DNA of 64,000 bases from Nitrospira sp. GTDB lineage: Bacteria; Nitrospirota; Nitrospiria; Nitrospirales; Nitrospiraceae. Shown here one piece after another: positions 19,895-29,868 of this stretch (its first letter is position 1; the number at the start of each line of letters is the position of its first letter). The stretch covers positions 4,077,001 to 4,141,000 of the forward strand of contig CP054184.1 of the NCBI GenBank assembly GCA_015709715.1, in the 5' to 3' direction. Under the pieces are notes generated by a model. It ran no database searches. It was not told the origin of the DNA and was given only the letters and a program-made list of their open reading frames with translations. The translations under genes and the position numbers were made by a program.

Positions 19895-21340
19895 ATGACT
19901 CGGGGTGGGCAATTGATGCACAGGTGTGGGTTCTATCGACTACAGGCTGTTGCCGCCCTCTGCCTGATAGTGATCCTGTGGTCCATGCTCGTGCCTTCGC
20001 CCGGGTTCGGGCAGCAGTCTTCATCTCCACTGCCATCGGGTCCGCGCAGCCTGTCGTTCGGCGGTATGGGATGGGCGTGGTTCTCCCAGTTTGCGAATCC
20101 TGCGCTCGTGGGAGCGCTCTACATGACTCCCGATTGGCCGAAAACCGGGTATTATCCCGTCTATCCGGGCTCCTTCTCCAGGCCGACCGGGGAGGAGGGT
20201 ATTGCGGTCGGTGCTGCGCGACTGCATCCGATGATCGGAGTGGCGGAAATTTATACGGACAACGTGTTCCGAACGAATACCAATCGACGCAGTGATTTCG
20301 CGACGACCCTGGCACCGGGAATCCAGGCTGAGTTGCCGTTTGCGGGCCGCCACACCTTTGTGGCCGATTATCGCAGCAACATCCAATTGTTTCACCAGAA
20401 TCCCTCGAATAACGTCCAGGATCAAACCGCGTCCGGACGATTCAGCTTCGATTTTCCCGGCGGCATGCGGATCGACCTGCAGGGCGAGCACAAGTTGGGA
20501 CACGATCCCCGTGGCTCGGCCCTCGATACCCAAAACGTGGAGGTCAACAAGTGGACCGCCAACAGCGTGCTTGGCCGCCTGACTTATGAAGGGGCCATGG
20601 CGGGTGTCCGGCTCAACCTCTCATCGACTCGTTGGACGTACTTGAACAACGAGCAGAACCTGTTCCGCAATCGCTTGAGCAATTATGCCGGGGTGACGCT
20701 CTTTGGGAACTTGACGAGCAAGACGGCGCTGGTGGCCAACTTTGCAGCCAATCAAGAGGTCTACGACGAAAGTAAGACGCTGAACAGCACAACCTACAGC
20801 GCCAGCACGGGGCTCCAATGGAATGTGACGGAGAAGACTTCAGGCGAAATTTTGGCCGGCTACCAGCATCTCAAGTTTGCCAATGCCGAATCCGGACAAA
20901 CGGTGGCAGGACTTCAGTTCCCGAGGAGTAGCGACTCGTACGGCAATTTCTTTTTTGTCGGCAACCTATCGTGGAAACCGACGCCGTTCTTGACTCTGTA
21001 CCTTCAAGGGTATCGGAGTTTTCAGCAATCGGTCGTGCTGAACACGCTGTTCTTTACATCAACGGGAGCCAACTTTTCCGCCATCCACACGTTGACGGAT
21101 AGCACCGCGTTGACGCTGAATGCCGGCGTCGAAAACGATAGTTTCGAAAATCCGGCTCCCACGCCCGACAATCCCAACAGGGTGGACCTGATCAAAAATG
21201 TGGCGGTCGGAGTTCGATACCGAACCGTGAAGTGGGCGGGCCTGGCGCTGCAATACATTTTCGAAGATCGAAGCTCCAACGTCGACCGATTCAACTATTA
21301 TGCTAATTCGGTCATGCTTTCGCTGCAAGCCACCTTTTAG
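19895..21340 (+). CDS. Outer-membrane beta-barrel protein (BBP2-like) of the exopolysaccharide locus
   Basis: A protein of 481 residues with a signal peptide (LQAVAALCLIVILWSMLVPSPG, cleavage likely before QQSSS). The mature part is rich in alternating beta-strand segments with aromatic girdles. It matches the putative beta-barrel porin 2 family found in exopolysaccharide and PEP-CTERM-type loci (VAEIYTDNVFRTNTNRRSDFATTLAPGI is a typical opening). It probably helps polysaccharide cross or anchor at the outer membrane. The start is supported by GGAG 7 nt upstream. It lies 30 bp before the BY-kinase gene. Confidence 0.75.
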   Translation: MTRGGQLMHRCGFYRLQAVAALCLIVILWSMLVPSPGFGQQSSSPLPSGPRSLSFGGMGWAWFSQFANPALVGALYMTPDWPKTGYYPVYPGSFSRPTGEEGIAVGAARLHPMIGVAEIYTDNVFRTNTNRRSDFATTLAPGIQAELPFAGRHTFVADYRSNIQLFHQNPSNNVQDQTASGRFSFDFPGGMRIDLQGEHKLGHDPRGSALDTQNVEVNKWTANSVLGRLTYEGAMAGVRLNLSSTRWTYLNNEQNLFRNRLSNYAGVTLFGNLTSKTALVANFAANQEVYDESKTLNSTTYSASTGLQWNVTEKTSGEILAGYQHLKFANAESGQTVAGLQFPRSSDSYGNFFFVGNLSWKPTPFLTLYLQGYRSFQQSVVLNTLFFTSTGANFSAIHTLTDSTALTLNAGVENDSFENPAPTPDNPNRVDLIKNVAVGVRYRTVKWAGLALQYIFEDRSSNVDRFNYYANSVMLSLQATF

Positions 21341-21370
21341 TGCCATGAATGGATGGTCAAAGGAGACAGT

Positions 21371-23566
21371 GTGAACGCAAAACCTATGGTATTGGATGAA
21401 GCCGAGCAAACACTCAGCGAGTATGCGACCGCCTGTTGGCGACATCGCTGGTTGATCGTGCTCGTGGCCGGATGTTTTGGGTTCGGGGCGGCGGTCTGGT
21501 CTTTTCTCCAAGTTCCGGTCTATCAGGCCAAGGCCACCGTGGTGATCGATAATCCGACCCCTGGTGGGTTGGACAAGGATAAGTCGTTCTACCCGGACAA
21601 TAGTCCCGAGTATTTTCAAACCCATTTTGAGTTGATGAAGAGCCATTTTGTGCTGCAGCGGACGGCCAGGTTGCTGGATTTGGCGGAGCGCGACGAGTAT
21701 CAACCCAAGCCCTCCGTGATCAGGCAATTCGTCAAGTCGCTCATGCCGGAATCGGTACTCGCGTTCGTGCGGCCGCCCAAGAAAGAGGAGGTCGATCCCG
21801 CCGACGACGCCGAGGAAGCCTTGATCAAGCAGTTTGCCCAGGACATCGAAATCATGCCGATCCGCGGTGCGCGGTTGGCGCATGTCACGGCCAATGCCAT
21901 CGAACCGGAACTTGCCGCCCAGATCGCCAACACGCTCGTGTCGGTTTATATCGAGCGTAATCAGGAACTCAGCGCCAATTCCAAGGAACAGGCTGCGCAA
22001 TGGTTCACGACCCACCTCGAAGAGTTGCGGCAAAAGGTACAGAACTCCCAGCAGGCACTCTATCTGTTTCGAGCCAAGCACGGGTTGTTGACCGGCGAAG
22101 AGCGAAAATCGGTCGCGGCCCATACATTGGCGGAGTTGAATTCACAGTTGGTCAAGACCGAGATGGCCAAGGCCGAAGCACACTCGCGGTTTCTGCAAAT
22201 TCGATCGGTGCTGAATCCGCAAGGAGCGGGAACGGCGGGGTTAGATTGGTCGAAGCTGGATTCCCAGATTCAGGTCCTGAATTCGCCGTTGATACAAACC
22301 CTCCGTGCGCAAGAAATCACCGTGTCGGCGCAGGTGGCGGAGCTGTCGGAAAAGTATGGGCCGCTCCATCCCAAATTGGCACATATGAAGGCAGAGTTAC
22401 AGGACCTGCGGCAGCGGACTCAGCAAGAGGTCCAAAAGATCTACGATTCCGTCAAACATCAATATGACATGGCCTTGGCGCAGGACAAAGCCGTGAAGGA
22501 GGCGATCACTCGGTACAATACCGATAAGATCCGTCTGGAGCAGAACGAAATCGAGCACAGCATGCTGGAACGTGATGCCGAAACGAGCCAGCATCTGTAC
22601 GACGTCTTCCTCAAGGCGACGAAGGAAACGGATCTCTCCTCGGGGATGCGGGCCAACAATGTGTACTTGGCCGATCCGGCCGCTCCAAGTTCGGTCCCCT
22701 CCAAGCCGCGGACCAAGCTCAACATTATGTTGGGGCTTTTGGCTGGATTGATGAGCGGGGTCGGGTTGGCGATATTCGTCGAAGGCCGAAGCAAGAAACT
22801 CATGGCGCCGGCCGACGTCGAACGTTATCTCCCAAATGTGTCTTTACTCGGGGTCGTGCCGCGACTCTCTAAGGCCGCAGCCCAAAAGAAAGCCTTGGCG
22901 CCGCCCAACGCGTTGACACCGGTCGCAGAAAGTTTCCGCATCATTCGCACCAGTCTTCTCTTGTCGAACCCCGACATGCTGCCCTCTCGCATCTTAATCA
23001 CGAGTCCCGGGGAAAACGAAGGCAAGACGACCCTGGCGGTCAACTTGGCGATGGCGATGGCTCAGTTGGAGGATACGCAGGTCGTTCTCATCGACGTGGA
23101 CTTCCGCAACCAACAAATTCATCCCCTCTATGAAGTGGGGAGTCCCGAGCAGCCGCCCAAAGGATTGGGACATCTCTTGCGAGGCGAGGCGAGCTTGGCC
23201 GACGTCGTGCACCAGACGTTCGTCAGCAACCTTTCCGTCATCCCGCACGGAGGGCGTCCGGCGAATCCGACGGAATTGCTCCACTCCAAATCCATGGCCC
23301 AATTGCTCAACTGGGGAGCCACCAATCGCTATCACATCATCCTAGACTGTCCGCCGGTCCTGCCCATCGCCGATGCCGCGGTGCTGGCCTCCAAGGTGGA
23401 CGGCGTCTTATTGGTCGTGAGTGCGGGAGAAACGACCCGCGATGCGTGCCACCTCGCCATACAACGCATCAAGCAAGCCGGCGGGCGGCTGCTGGGGGTG
23501 GTGATGCAGAAGGCGCCCGTGGCCGACTCGCCCTATTACTACGGGGCCTACCAGCAGCAGCGTTGA
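21371..23566 (+). CDS. Polysaccharide co-polymerase / tyrosine autokinase (Wzc-like)
   Basis: The GTG at 21371 has an ideal AAAGGAG 5 nt upstream and gives 731 residues; an ATG at 21353 is in frame but has no such site. The N-terminal Wzz domain has a membrane helix near residue 27 and long periplasmic coiled coils (about 190-420). A second membrane helix (KLNIMLGLLAGLMSGVGLAIF) is near residue 460. The cytoplasmic BY-kinase domain has Walker A SPGENEGKTTLA (Lys552), a VVLIDVDFRNQ Walker A' motif, LDCPPVLPIADA and a C-terminal tyrosine cluster (YYYGAY). It controls chain length and export of the polymer through autophosphorylation cycles. No cognate phosphatase is in the window. Confidence 0.92.
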   Translation: MNAKPMVLDEAEQTLSEYATACWRHRWLIVLVAGCFGFGAAVWSFLQVPVYQAKATVVIDNPTPGGLDKDKSFYPDNSPEYFQTHFELMKSHFVLQRTARLLDLAERDEYQPKPSVIRQFVKSLMPESVLAFVRPPKKEEVDPADDAEEALIKQFAQDIEIMPIRGARLAHVTANAIEPELAAQIANTLVSVYIERNQELSANSKEQAAQWFTTHLEELRQKVQNSQQALYLFRAKHGLLTGEERKSVAAHTLAELNSQLVKTEMAKAEAHSRFLQIRSVLNPQGAGTAGLDWSKLDSQIQVLNSPLIQTLRAQEITVSAQVAELSEKYGPLHPKLAHMKAELQDLRQRTQQEVQKIYDSVKHQYDMALAQDKAVKEAITRYNTDKIRLEQNEIEHSMLERDAETSQHLYDVFLKATKETDLSSGMRANNVYLADPAAPSSVPSKPRTKLNIMLGLLAGLMSGVGLAIFVEGRSKKLMAPADVERYLPNVSLLGVVPRLSKAAAQKKALAPPNALTPVAESFRIIRTSLLLSNPDMLPSRILITSPGENEGKTTLAVNLAMAMAQLEDTQVVLIDVDFRNQQIHPLYEVGSPEQPPKGLGHLLRGEASLADVVHQTFVSNLSVIPHGGRPANPTELLHSKSMAQLLNWGATNRYHIILDCPPVLPIADAAVLASKVDGVLLVVSAGETTRDACHLAIQRIKQAGGRLLGVVMQKAPVADSPYYYGAYQQQR

Positions 23567-23568
23567 GC

Positions 23569-24948
23569 ATGATTCACGGCCTTCGGATCGGATTGAACTG
23601 GTGGACCGCATGGCAACGTCAAGCCTCCAACCGCCGGGTGTTAGCGGCTTTGTTCACGGTCGGGGGTTGCTCGCTGCTCGCCAAGGTGTCGGCCTTCGCC
23701 AAGGATGCGGTCGTGGCCTATCAATTCGGGCGGGGCGACGAGTTGGACGCGTTTCTCATTGCGCTGGTCGTGCCCCAGTTCACCATTACTCTGCTGGGCG
23801 GATCGCTGAATGCCGCTCTGATCCCTACCTATATTCAGGTTCGAGAGCAGGAAGGGCCGGAAGCGGCGCAACGAGTGTTCTCGACGGTCACGATGTTGAC
23901 CGGGAACTTTCTGCTGTTGACCTGTCTGGTGCTGATGCTGTCCGCACCATGGCTGATGCCGATCTTGGCCGGGGGGTATGCTCCCGAAAAACTCTCCCTG
24001 GCAAAGGCGTTGTACGCAGTCCTCTTGAGCACGGTCTTGTTCAGCGGGATCGGAACGACCTGGGGAGCGGTGTTGAATGCCGGAAACCGGTTCGCGTGGG
24101 CTGCGGCGGTTCCCATGGTGACGTCGTTCACTACCATGCTGGCGGTGCTGTTGCTGGCTCGTTTTTGGTCGGTGTATGCGTTGGCGGCTGCGGCGGTCAT
24201 GGGAGCGTTCATCGAGGCTGCGTTGCTCGGATGGCAGTTGAAGCGGGTGGGGGTCTCGTTGGTTCCCCAGTGGTACGGTCTTAACCAGGCGACCAGACAG
24301 GTGCTCGGGCAGTACTGGCCCATGGTTGCGGCGGCATTTCTGATGGGAAGTACGCATCTCATCAGTCAAGGGATGGCTGCGATGTTGGATCCTGGTAGCG
24401 TGTCGGCCCTGGGGTATGGAAACAAACTGACGGCCGTCTTGCTGGGTATCGGAGCAACAGCCGTGGGCACGGCCTTTCTGCCGCACTTCTCCAACATGGC
24501 CGCATCGGGTGATTGGGTCGGTATGCGCCACACCCTGGTGACGTATAGCGGGCTTTTGCTTGCTGCGACAGTCCCGCTGTCGGCCTTGCTGATCTACCTG
24601 TCGGAGCCCCTTGTCGGAATCTTGTTTCAACGAGGCGCATTCAATGCCGGGGATACGCATGTCGTGGGACAGGTGCAGGCTGCCTATCTGCTGCAGGTCC
24701 CATTTTATCTGATGGGCATGTTGTGCGTCCGCTGTGTGACGGCACTCCGCTCTACACAGGTGATGGTCTGGGGCAACATCATCAACCTGGTGGCATGCAT
24801 CCTTTTGACGTACCTGTTCATGCGCCTGTTCGGGGTAGTGGGGATTGCTCTTGCCACCAGCGCGATGTACGGCATTTCCTGCCTGTTTTTGATGGTGGTC
24901 TCCTGGATGCTGTTGCAGGCCCATCTCAGCCGTGCCAAGGTGGCCTGA
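23569..24948 (+). CDS. MurJ/Wzx-type lipid-linked oligosaccharide flippase
   Basis: A polytopic membrane protein of 459 residues, about 12-14 helices, of the MviN/MurJ branch of the MOP superfamily. The N-terminus (KVSAFAKDAVVAYQFGRGDELDAFLIALVVP) is characteristic. In this context it most likely flips undecaprenyl-linked repeat units to the periplasm (Wzx role) rather than lipid II. It starts 2 bp after the kinase gene. The frame is open further upstream inside the kinase gene, but the ATG at 23569 matches the family start. Confidence 0.88.
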   Translation: MIHGLRIGLNWWTAWQRQASNRRVLAALFTVGGCSLLAKVSAFAKDAVVAYQFGRGDELDAFLIALVVPQFTITLLGGSLNAALIPTYIQVREQEGPEAAQRVFSTVTMLTGNFLLLTCLVLMLSAPWLMPILAGGYAPEKLSLAKALYAVLLSTVLFSGIGTTWGAVLNAGNRFAWAAAVPMVTSFTTMLAVLLLARFWSVYALAAAAVMGAFIEAALLGWQLKRVGVSLVPQWYGLNQATRQVLGQYWPMVAAAFLMGSTHLISQGMAAMLDPGSVSALGYGNKLTAVLLGIGATAVGTAFLPHFSNMAASGDWVGMRHTLVTYSGLLLAATVPLSALLIYLSEPLVGILFQRGAFNAGDTHVVGQVQAAYLLQVPFYLMGMLCVRCVTALRSTQVMVWGNIINLVACILLTYLFMRLFGVVGIALATSAMYGISCLFLMVVSWMLLQAHLSRAKVA

Positions 24949-24973
24949 GGCACTGTCCCGACGGTCTTCACCT

Positions 24974-26113
24974 ATGCGTATCACACTGGTCATTTCGACA
25001 TTCGGAGCCGGCGGGGCCGAACGGGTGATGGCTCTCATGGCCAGCTATTGGGCCGAGCGCGGCCATGAAGTCACGCTCGTCACGCTGGCTCGATCCGATG
25101 AGGACTTCTATCCGCTTCATCCGGCCGTTCAGCGGGTGGGACTCGGCGTGATGAAGGTGTCCTCCGGTCTCGGGGATGCATTGTGGAACAATGTTGCGAG
25201 ACTCAAACGATTGCGGGACGTCATTCGTGTTTCGCAGCCTGGCGTGGTCATCAGCTTCATCGAACGAACGAACATTCTCGTGCTGTTATCGACGATCGGC
25301 CTGCAGGTTCCCATCGTCGCCTGCGAACGAATCGACCCCCGCCACCATTCCATAGGAACGGTGTGGTCCTGGCTTCGATGGTGTCTGTACAGAAGGGCGG
25401 CTTCATTGGTCGTGCAGACCGAAGGGCTTCGATCTTGGGCCGAAGGATTTGTGCCCGCCCGGTCTGTTCATGTGATTCCGAATCCCATTGCGACCATTCC
25501 AGGCGAGGCCTCGACGGAAGCTGGGACCAAGGGGAGAACAAAATGCGTGTCGGCGTTGGGCAGACTGGTTCCGCAGAAGGGGTTTGACACCCTGCTCCAG
25601 GCTTTCGCACATTGCACGCGGACACACGAGGACTGGTCTCTTACGATCATTGGAGAAGGGCCGGAGCGCTCTCGGTTAGAGGCCCTCTCTGCCCGATTAG
25701 GCATCGGAGATCGCGTCTCCATGATCGGCCGCCGATCCAATCCATTTCCGATCCTCCGTCGGACTGATCTGTTTGTGCTGTCGTCCCGCTATGAAGGGTT
25801 TCCGATGGCGCTGGTGGAGGCCATGGCCTGCCGCCTTCCCGTGATTAGTACAGATTGTCCGAGCGGTCCCAGGGACATCATTCGGGACGGAGTGGACGGC
25901 GTGTTGGTTCCACCCGACGACGTGCCGGCTTTGACCGAGGCGATGACGCGTTTGATGGACAATCCCGAGGAACGAGATCGATTGAGGAGGCGGGCCGTGG
26001 AGGTGGTCGACCGCTTCGGCACCGAGCGAATCATGGCCTTGTGGAACGAGGTAGTGGCGCGCGTCGTCAGCCCGTCCTCCTGCTGGTCGATTACGTCAGG
26101 ACGATCCGTATGA
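24974..26113 (+). CDS. Glycosyltransferase family 4 protein
   Basis: A protein of 379 residues with a GT-B fold. The N-terminal domain opens with ITLVISTFGAGGAERVM, a typical acceptor-side glycine-rich loop. The C-terminal nucleotide-sugar domain has GRLVPQKGFDTLL, SSRYEGFPMALVEAMA (the EX7E-like motif) and GVLVPPDD. It adds one sugar to the lipid-linked repeat at the cytoplasmic face. The donor sugar cannot be predicted. Its stop overlaps the next gene (ATGA), which encodes a second GT4 enzyme. Confidence 0.88.
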   Translation: MRITLVISTFGAGGAERVMALMASYWAERGHEVTLVTLARSDEDFYPLHPAVQRVGLGVMKVSSGLGDALWNNVARLKRLRDVIRVSQPGVVISFIERTNILVLLSTIGLQVPIVACERIDPRHHSIGTVWSWLRWCLYRRAASLVVQTEGLRSWAEGFVPARSVHVIPNPIATIPGEASTEAGTKGRTKCVSALGRLVPQKGFDTLLQAFAHCTRTHEDWSLTIIGEGPERSRLEALSARLGIGDRVSMIGRRSNPFPILRRTDLFVLSSRYEGFPMALVEAMACRLPVISTDCPSGPRDIIRDGVDGVLVPPDDVPALTEAMTRLMDNPEERDRLRRRAVEVVDRFGTERIMALWNEVVARVVSPSSCWSITSGRSV

Positions 26114-27261
26114 AAGTTCTGTTCCTGACACGGGCGCTGAACGTGGGCGGAGCGGAACGCCAACTGGTCGTGCTGGCTAGGGGGCTTCGAAAGCGAGGGC
26201 ATGAGGTGGCAGTGGCAGTGTTTTATCCTGGCGGCCTGTTGGAAGCGGAGCTGAAGGATGTCGGTATCCCCATCCTCTCGTTGGCGAAACGCGGACGTTG
26301 GGATCTCGTGGGGTTCGTTCTCAGGCTGATTCAGATGACGCGGCGCTATCGACCTGACGTGTTGCATAGTTATATCAGTAACCTGGTCACGGTGGTGGTG
26401 CAGCCATTCTTGACGTCGACCAAGATCGTGTGGGGCGTACGGAGTTCCTACATGGATTTCAGCCGATATGACTGGCTCTTTCGCGTGAGTTATGGGTTAG
26501 CTTGCCGACTGTCGCACTCCGCAGATTTGATTATTGCCAACTCGCACGCTGGGCGGCGAGGCCATGTGGCCGACGGATATCCGGCCGACAAAATGGTGGT
26601 GATCCCGAACGGTATCGATATCGAACGATTCCGTCCCAGTCCGGAGGCGCGCGTGCGGATTCGAGGCGAGTGGGGCCTATCGGAGGACGCATTGCTGATT
26701 GGTATGGTGGGTCGGCTCGATCCGATGAAGGACGTGGAGACGTTTTTATCGGCTGCGGCCGCCGTTGCCTCGACGCGTCACGCCGTCCATTTTGTCTGCG
26801 TCGGCGACGGCCATCCTGAGTATAAAGCCGTCTTGCAAGAACAGGCGCGCACTCTGGGCCTTGCCGATCGCGTCCGCTGGACCGGCACGCGGACGGATGT
26901 GGCCGATGTCTATAGCGCACTCGATCTCTTGGTGAACTGTTCCTATGGGGAAGGTTTCTCCAACGTCATCGGAGAGGCGATGGCCTGCGGTATTCCCTGC
27001 ATCGCGACCGACGTCGGGGATTCCGGCGTCGTCCTTGGGTCGCTGGGGGAGGTGGTCGAGCCCAAGAACGTGGAGTCGCTCGTGCAAGGGATCGAACGGT
27101 TGCTCCGGCGCCGGCCCGCACCGGCCCAGATCAGGCAACGGATCATCGACCATTTCTCCCTGGACGCGCTGGTGCTGAACACTGAGCGCGAGTTGCTGGC
27201 TCTCTGCGGCTCCTCATCCGGAAATCGGATTCCGGCGGGCGAAAACCAGCCCGTCTGCTGA
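26110..27261 (+). CDS. Glycosyltransferase family 4 protein
   Basis: A protein of 383 residues starting MKVLFLTRALNVGGAERQL. The C-terminal domain has GMVGRLDPMKDVETFL, NCSYGEGFSNVIGEAMACG and a CIATDVGDSG segment typical of GT4 retaining enzymes. It starts within the stop of the previous transferase (4-nt overlap), so the two are co-translated and probably act consecutively on the repeat unit. The specificity is unknown. Confidence 0.88.
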   Translation: MKVLFLTRALNVGGAERQLVVLARGLRKRGHEVAVAVFYPGGLLEAELKDVGIPILSLAKRGRWDLVGFVLRLIQMTRRYRPDVLHSYISNLVTVVVQPFLTSTKIVWGVRSSYMDFSRYDWLFRVSYGLACRLSHSADLIIANSHAGRRGHVADGYPADKMVVIPNGIDIERFRPSPEARVRIRGEWGLSEDALLIGMVGRLDPMKDVETFLSAAAAVASTRHAVHFVCVGDGHPEYKAVLQEQARTLGLADRVRWTGTRTDVADVYSALDLLVNCSYGEGFSNVIGEAMACGIPCIATDVGDSGVVLGSLGEVVEPKNVESLVQGIERLLRRRPAPAQIRQRIIDHFSLDALVLNTERELLALCGSSSGNRIPAGENQPVC

Positions 27262-27290
27262 AGTGTCGCTCCCGACGCGGTATCACACCG

Positions 27291-28523
27291 ATGAACTCGA
27301 CCATTCGAATCGTCTATGCCGTCTGTGCGGTGGTGGTGTTCTATGGCAATGTCCACAACTATCTCCACGACCACCATGGGATAGGCGTACCGTGGCACTG
27401 GGTCCTGGCTTTTATCGTCTTTTCGCTGCCCGTGCTGTTCAGGCAGGTGATGCAGACCGATCTGTTGCGGCAACCAATCGTGCTCTGGTGTCTCGGGTAT
27501 GCGTGGTTGACGATGGTGTGGTTCCTGTGGGGCCCGCAGTCGGACATGGCCTGGCAGGAGGTACGATGGCGGGTGCTTGCCATCGTCGAAATGCTGAGCT
27601 TCCTGGCCGTGTTCATGGATCCGCAGGCCGATCGATTCGCTCGAATCACCTTGGTGGTCGGGGTGCATGTCGGGATTGCAATTAATGTCTATGAACTGTT
27701 CGTGCCGATGTCGTTTAGCAATGTCTTCGGGCGCTCGGCCGGCCTTTACCTGAGCCCTAATTTATCCGGGGAGGCTCTGGTCTTAGGCATGATTCTGGGC
27801 ATCACAGTGTTGCCGGTCTGGTATCGAGGCATTTTCGTATTGCTCACTGCCGTCGGAGTGTTTGTGACCTTTTCCCGAGGGGGACTGGTCGGGTGGGGCA
27901 TCGGCCTGCTCGGATTGCTGGTGGGGAGATTCATGGGCGTGGCGCATCTGATGCGGACCGGCCTGGTGGTCATGGCAGTCGTCACCCTCGTCCTCCTACC
28001 GAAGGCCGATGACATCATGGCGACGCTCGAGCGAACCGGATCACTGAATGCCAACGTGCTGGAGCGGTTGGCATGGCTGATGGACCCGTCGGGCGTGTCG
28101 GATGCTTCGAGTTGGTCACGGAAATATGTCGCGCAACAGGCGTGGGAACGAGTGGCGGAACAACCGTTCTTGGGCGGAGGAACCGGGGCGGTCCATGAGC
28201 GCTTGGATATTCCTCCGCACAACCAGTTTTTGGCCTACATGATGGATCATGGCTTGTTGGGAGCCATGCTGCTGCCGCTGTTGTTGCTGGCCTTGCTCTG
28301 GAGGGCTCAAGAGGAGAGTCTGCGTGTGGGGCTGATTTTCTGTTGCGCCGTGTTATGGTTCAGCTTTTTTACCCATACGATGCTGAACAATTCTCATAGC
28401 CTGCTGCTGTTTTCTTTGATGGCCGCCCTCGCTTCGGCCGGCCTGCGGCCGGTGGACCGTGTAGTTCTCAGCAGGACGGTCGCCGAACATCCGTCGCCGA
28501 CCTTGGTGCGAACTCATTCGTAG
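27291..28523 (+). CDS. O-antigen ligase/polymerase-like membrane protein (Wzy/WaaL type)
   Basis: A protein of 410 residues with roughly ten membrane helices and one larger periplasmic loop after TFSRGGLVG. It carries the Wzy_C-type features: an arginine-containing SRGGL segment and a periplasmic His in PPHNQFL. In a locus with a flippase and a Wzz/BY-kinase it is best read as the polymerase (Wzy) joining repeat units in the periplasm. WaaL-type ligation is the alternative, since the two families cannot be separated by sequence alone. Confidence 0.82.
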   Translation: MNSTIRIVYAVCAVVVFYGNVHNYLHDHHGIGVPWHWVLAFIVFSLPVLFRQVMQTDLLRQPIVLWCLGYAWLTMVWFLWGPQSDMAWQEVRWRVLAIVEMLSFLAVFMDPQADRFARITLVVGVHVGIAINVYELFVPMSFSNVFGRSAGLYLSPNLSGEALVLGMILGITVLPVWYRGIFVLLTAVGVFVTFSRGGLVGWGIGLLGLLVGRFMGVAHLMRTGLVVMAVVTLVLLPKADDIMATLERTGSLNANVLERLAWLMDPSGVSDASSWSRKYVAQQAWERVAEQPFLGGGTGAVHERLDIPPHNQFLAYMMDHGLLGAMLLPLLLLALLWRAQEESLRVGLIFCCAVLWFSFFTHTMLNNSHSLLLFSLMAALASAGLRPVDRVVLSRTVAEHPSPTLVRTHS

Positions 28524-28550
28524 CCCCGCATTCATGGGGAATCTCACGCG

Positions 28551-29837
28551 ATGACCCGCATGCGCAATCTTTTGCTGGTCGGAATCGGTCTTTTGATCGG
28601 GGTCGTCGTGTGTGAACTCGGCCTGCGCCTAGCCGGAGTGTCTTACCCCATTTTTTCCAAAATCGACGGTGATCTGGGCGTGGCGTTACGACCGGATGCC
28701 GAAGGTTGGTGGAAAACAGAGGGAGAAGCGTACGTGCGCATCAACGGCGATGGTCTTCGAGATCGCGATCATTCTCGAGCGAAGCCTACGGAAGTGCTGC
28801 GGATCGCGGTGTTGGGAGACTCGTTTGCCGAAGCTGTTCAAGTACCGAGCGAGGACGCCTTTTGGTCTGTCTTGGAACGGGAACTCCGCGGCTGCCTTGC
28901 CCTCGAGGGGCGCGAGCCGGAAGTCATCAATTTCGGCGTCTCGGGCTATGGCACTGCACAAGAACTCATCATGCTGCGGCGGCGCGTGTGGGCCTATTCG
29001 CCGGATGTGGTGCTCTTGGCCGTGACCCCCACGAATGATATTCGGAATAACTTTAAGGCGTTGGAGAAGGATGAGCGGCGCCCGTACTTTGTTCGCGACG
29101 GTGGGCAGCTGCTGGAAGACACCTCCTTTCGCGATCGGATGGCGTTTCGCCTCCGCTACTCATCGGTGGGACAAGCGTTGACGTCCATTCGTGATGCGTC
29201 CCGGTTCTTTCAACTGGTGAACGAGGCCCTCCGTCGTGTCAGCCGGCCCGTCCGTCCGGGCCCCTCAGTTCCGTCCCAGGAGGGACGCAATGGCGTCGGT
29301 CAGGCCGACGCGGCGCAGCCGGGAGACCTCCCGGCTTGGTTGCGGGGTGAGGTGGGGTTGGACATGGCCACCTATACCGACCCGCCGAATCAGGCATGGC
29401 AAGAGGCATGGCTGGTGACGGAAGCTCTCGTGCGTCAGATGCATGCGGAAGTCGAAGCGCACGGCAAGTTATTCATGGTGCTGACGGTCAGCAGCGGTCC
29501 GCAGGTGGGGCCGGATCAGGGGGCGCGGCGCGCGTTGGAGCAGCGTCTGGGCGTGTCGGATCTTTTTTATGCCGAGAAACGGTTGCAAGACCTTGGCAAG
29601 TATCGCTTCCCCGTCGTGCCTCTTGCGCCGCTGTTCCAAGCCTATGCCGAGGAGCGCAAGGTCTTTCTTCACGGCTTTGCGAATTCAGGTCTTGGGCAGG
29701 GCCACTGGAATGTGGCCGGTCATCGGTTGGCTGGCCAAGTGGTTGCAGAGCGGCTCTGTCATGCCCTGCAAGGGCCGCGACCGAATCAGACTGCGGGGAC
29801 TACGGTGGCGTCGGGCGCCGTCCATCGGGCGCCCTAG
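28551..29837 (+). CDS. Membrane-anchored SGNH/GDSL-family hydrolase
   Basis: A protein of 428 residues with an N-terminal membrane anchor (LLLVGIGLLIGVVVCELGL). It has an SGNH block I motif (AVLGDSFAEAVQV, nucleophile Ser91), block II glycine (INFGVSGYGTAQE) and block III-like Asn (TPTNDIRNNF). Such proteins in polysaccharide loci often act as O-acetylesterases or O-acetyltransferases on the polymer in the periplasm. A proline/glycine-rich insert (about residues 238-275) looks disordered. A second SGNH protein is encoded at 37.8 kb. The gene converges on the beta-propeller gene with 31 bp between them. Confidence 0.78.
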   Translation: MTRMRNLLLVGIGLLIGVVVCELGLRLAGVSYPIFSKIDGDLGVALRPDAEGWWKTEGEAYVRINGDGLRDRDHSRAKPTEVLRIAVLGDSFAEAVQVPSEDAFWSVLERELRGCLALEGREPEVINFGVSGYGTAQELIMLRRRVWAYSPDVVLLAVTPTNDIRNNFKALEKDERRPYFVRDGGQLLEDTSFRDRMAFRLRYSSVGQALTSIRDASRFFQLVNEALRRVSRPVRPGPSVPSQEGRNGVGQADAAQPGDLPAWLRGEVGLDMATYTDPPNQAWQEAWLVTEALVRQMHAEVEAHGKLFMVLTVSSGPQVGPDQGARRALEQRLGVSDLFYAEKRLQDLGKYRFPVVPLAPLFQAYAEERKVFLHGFANSGLGQGHWNVAGHRLAGQVVAERLCHALQGPRPNQTAGTTVASGAVHRAP

Positions 29838-29868
29838 CCTCGACCTCAGGCTGCTCTCCTCCCCCGGC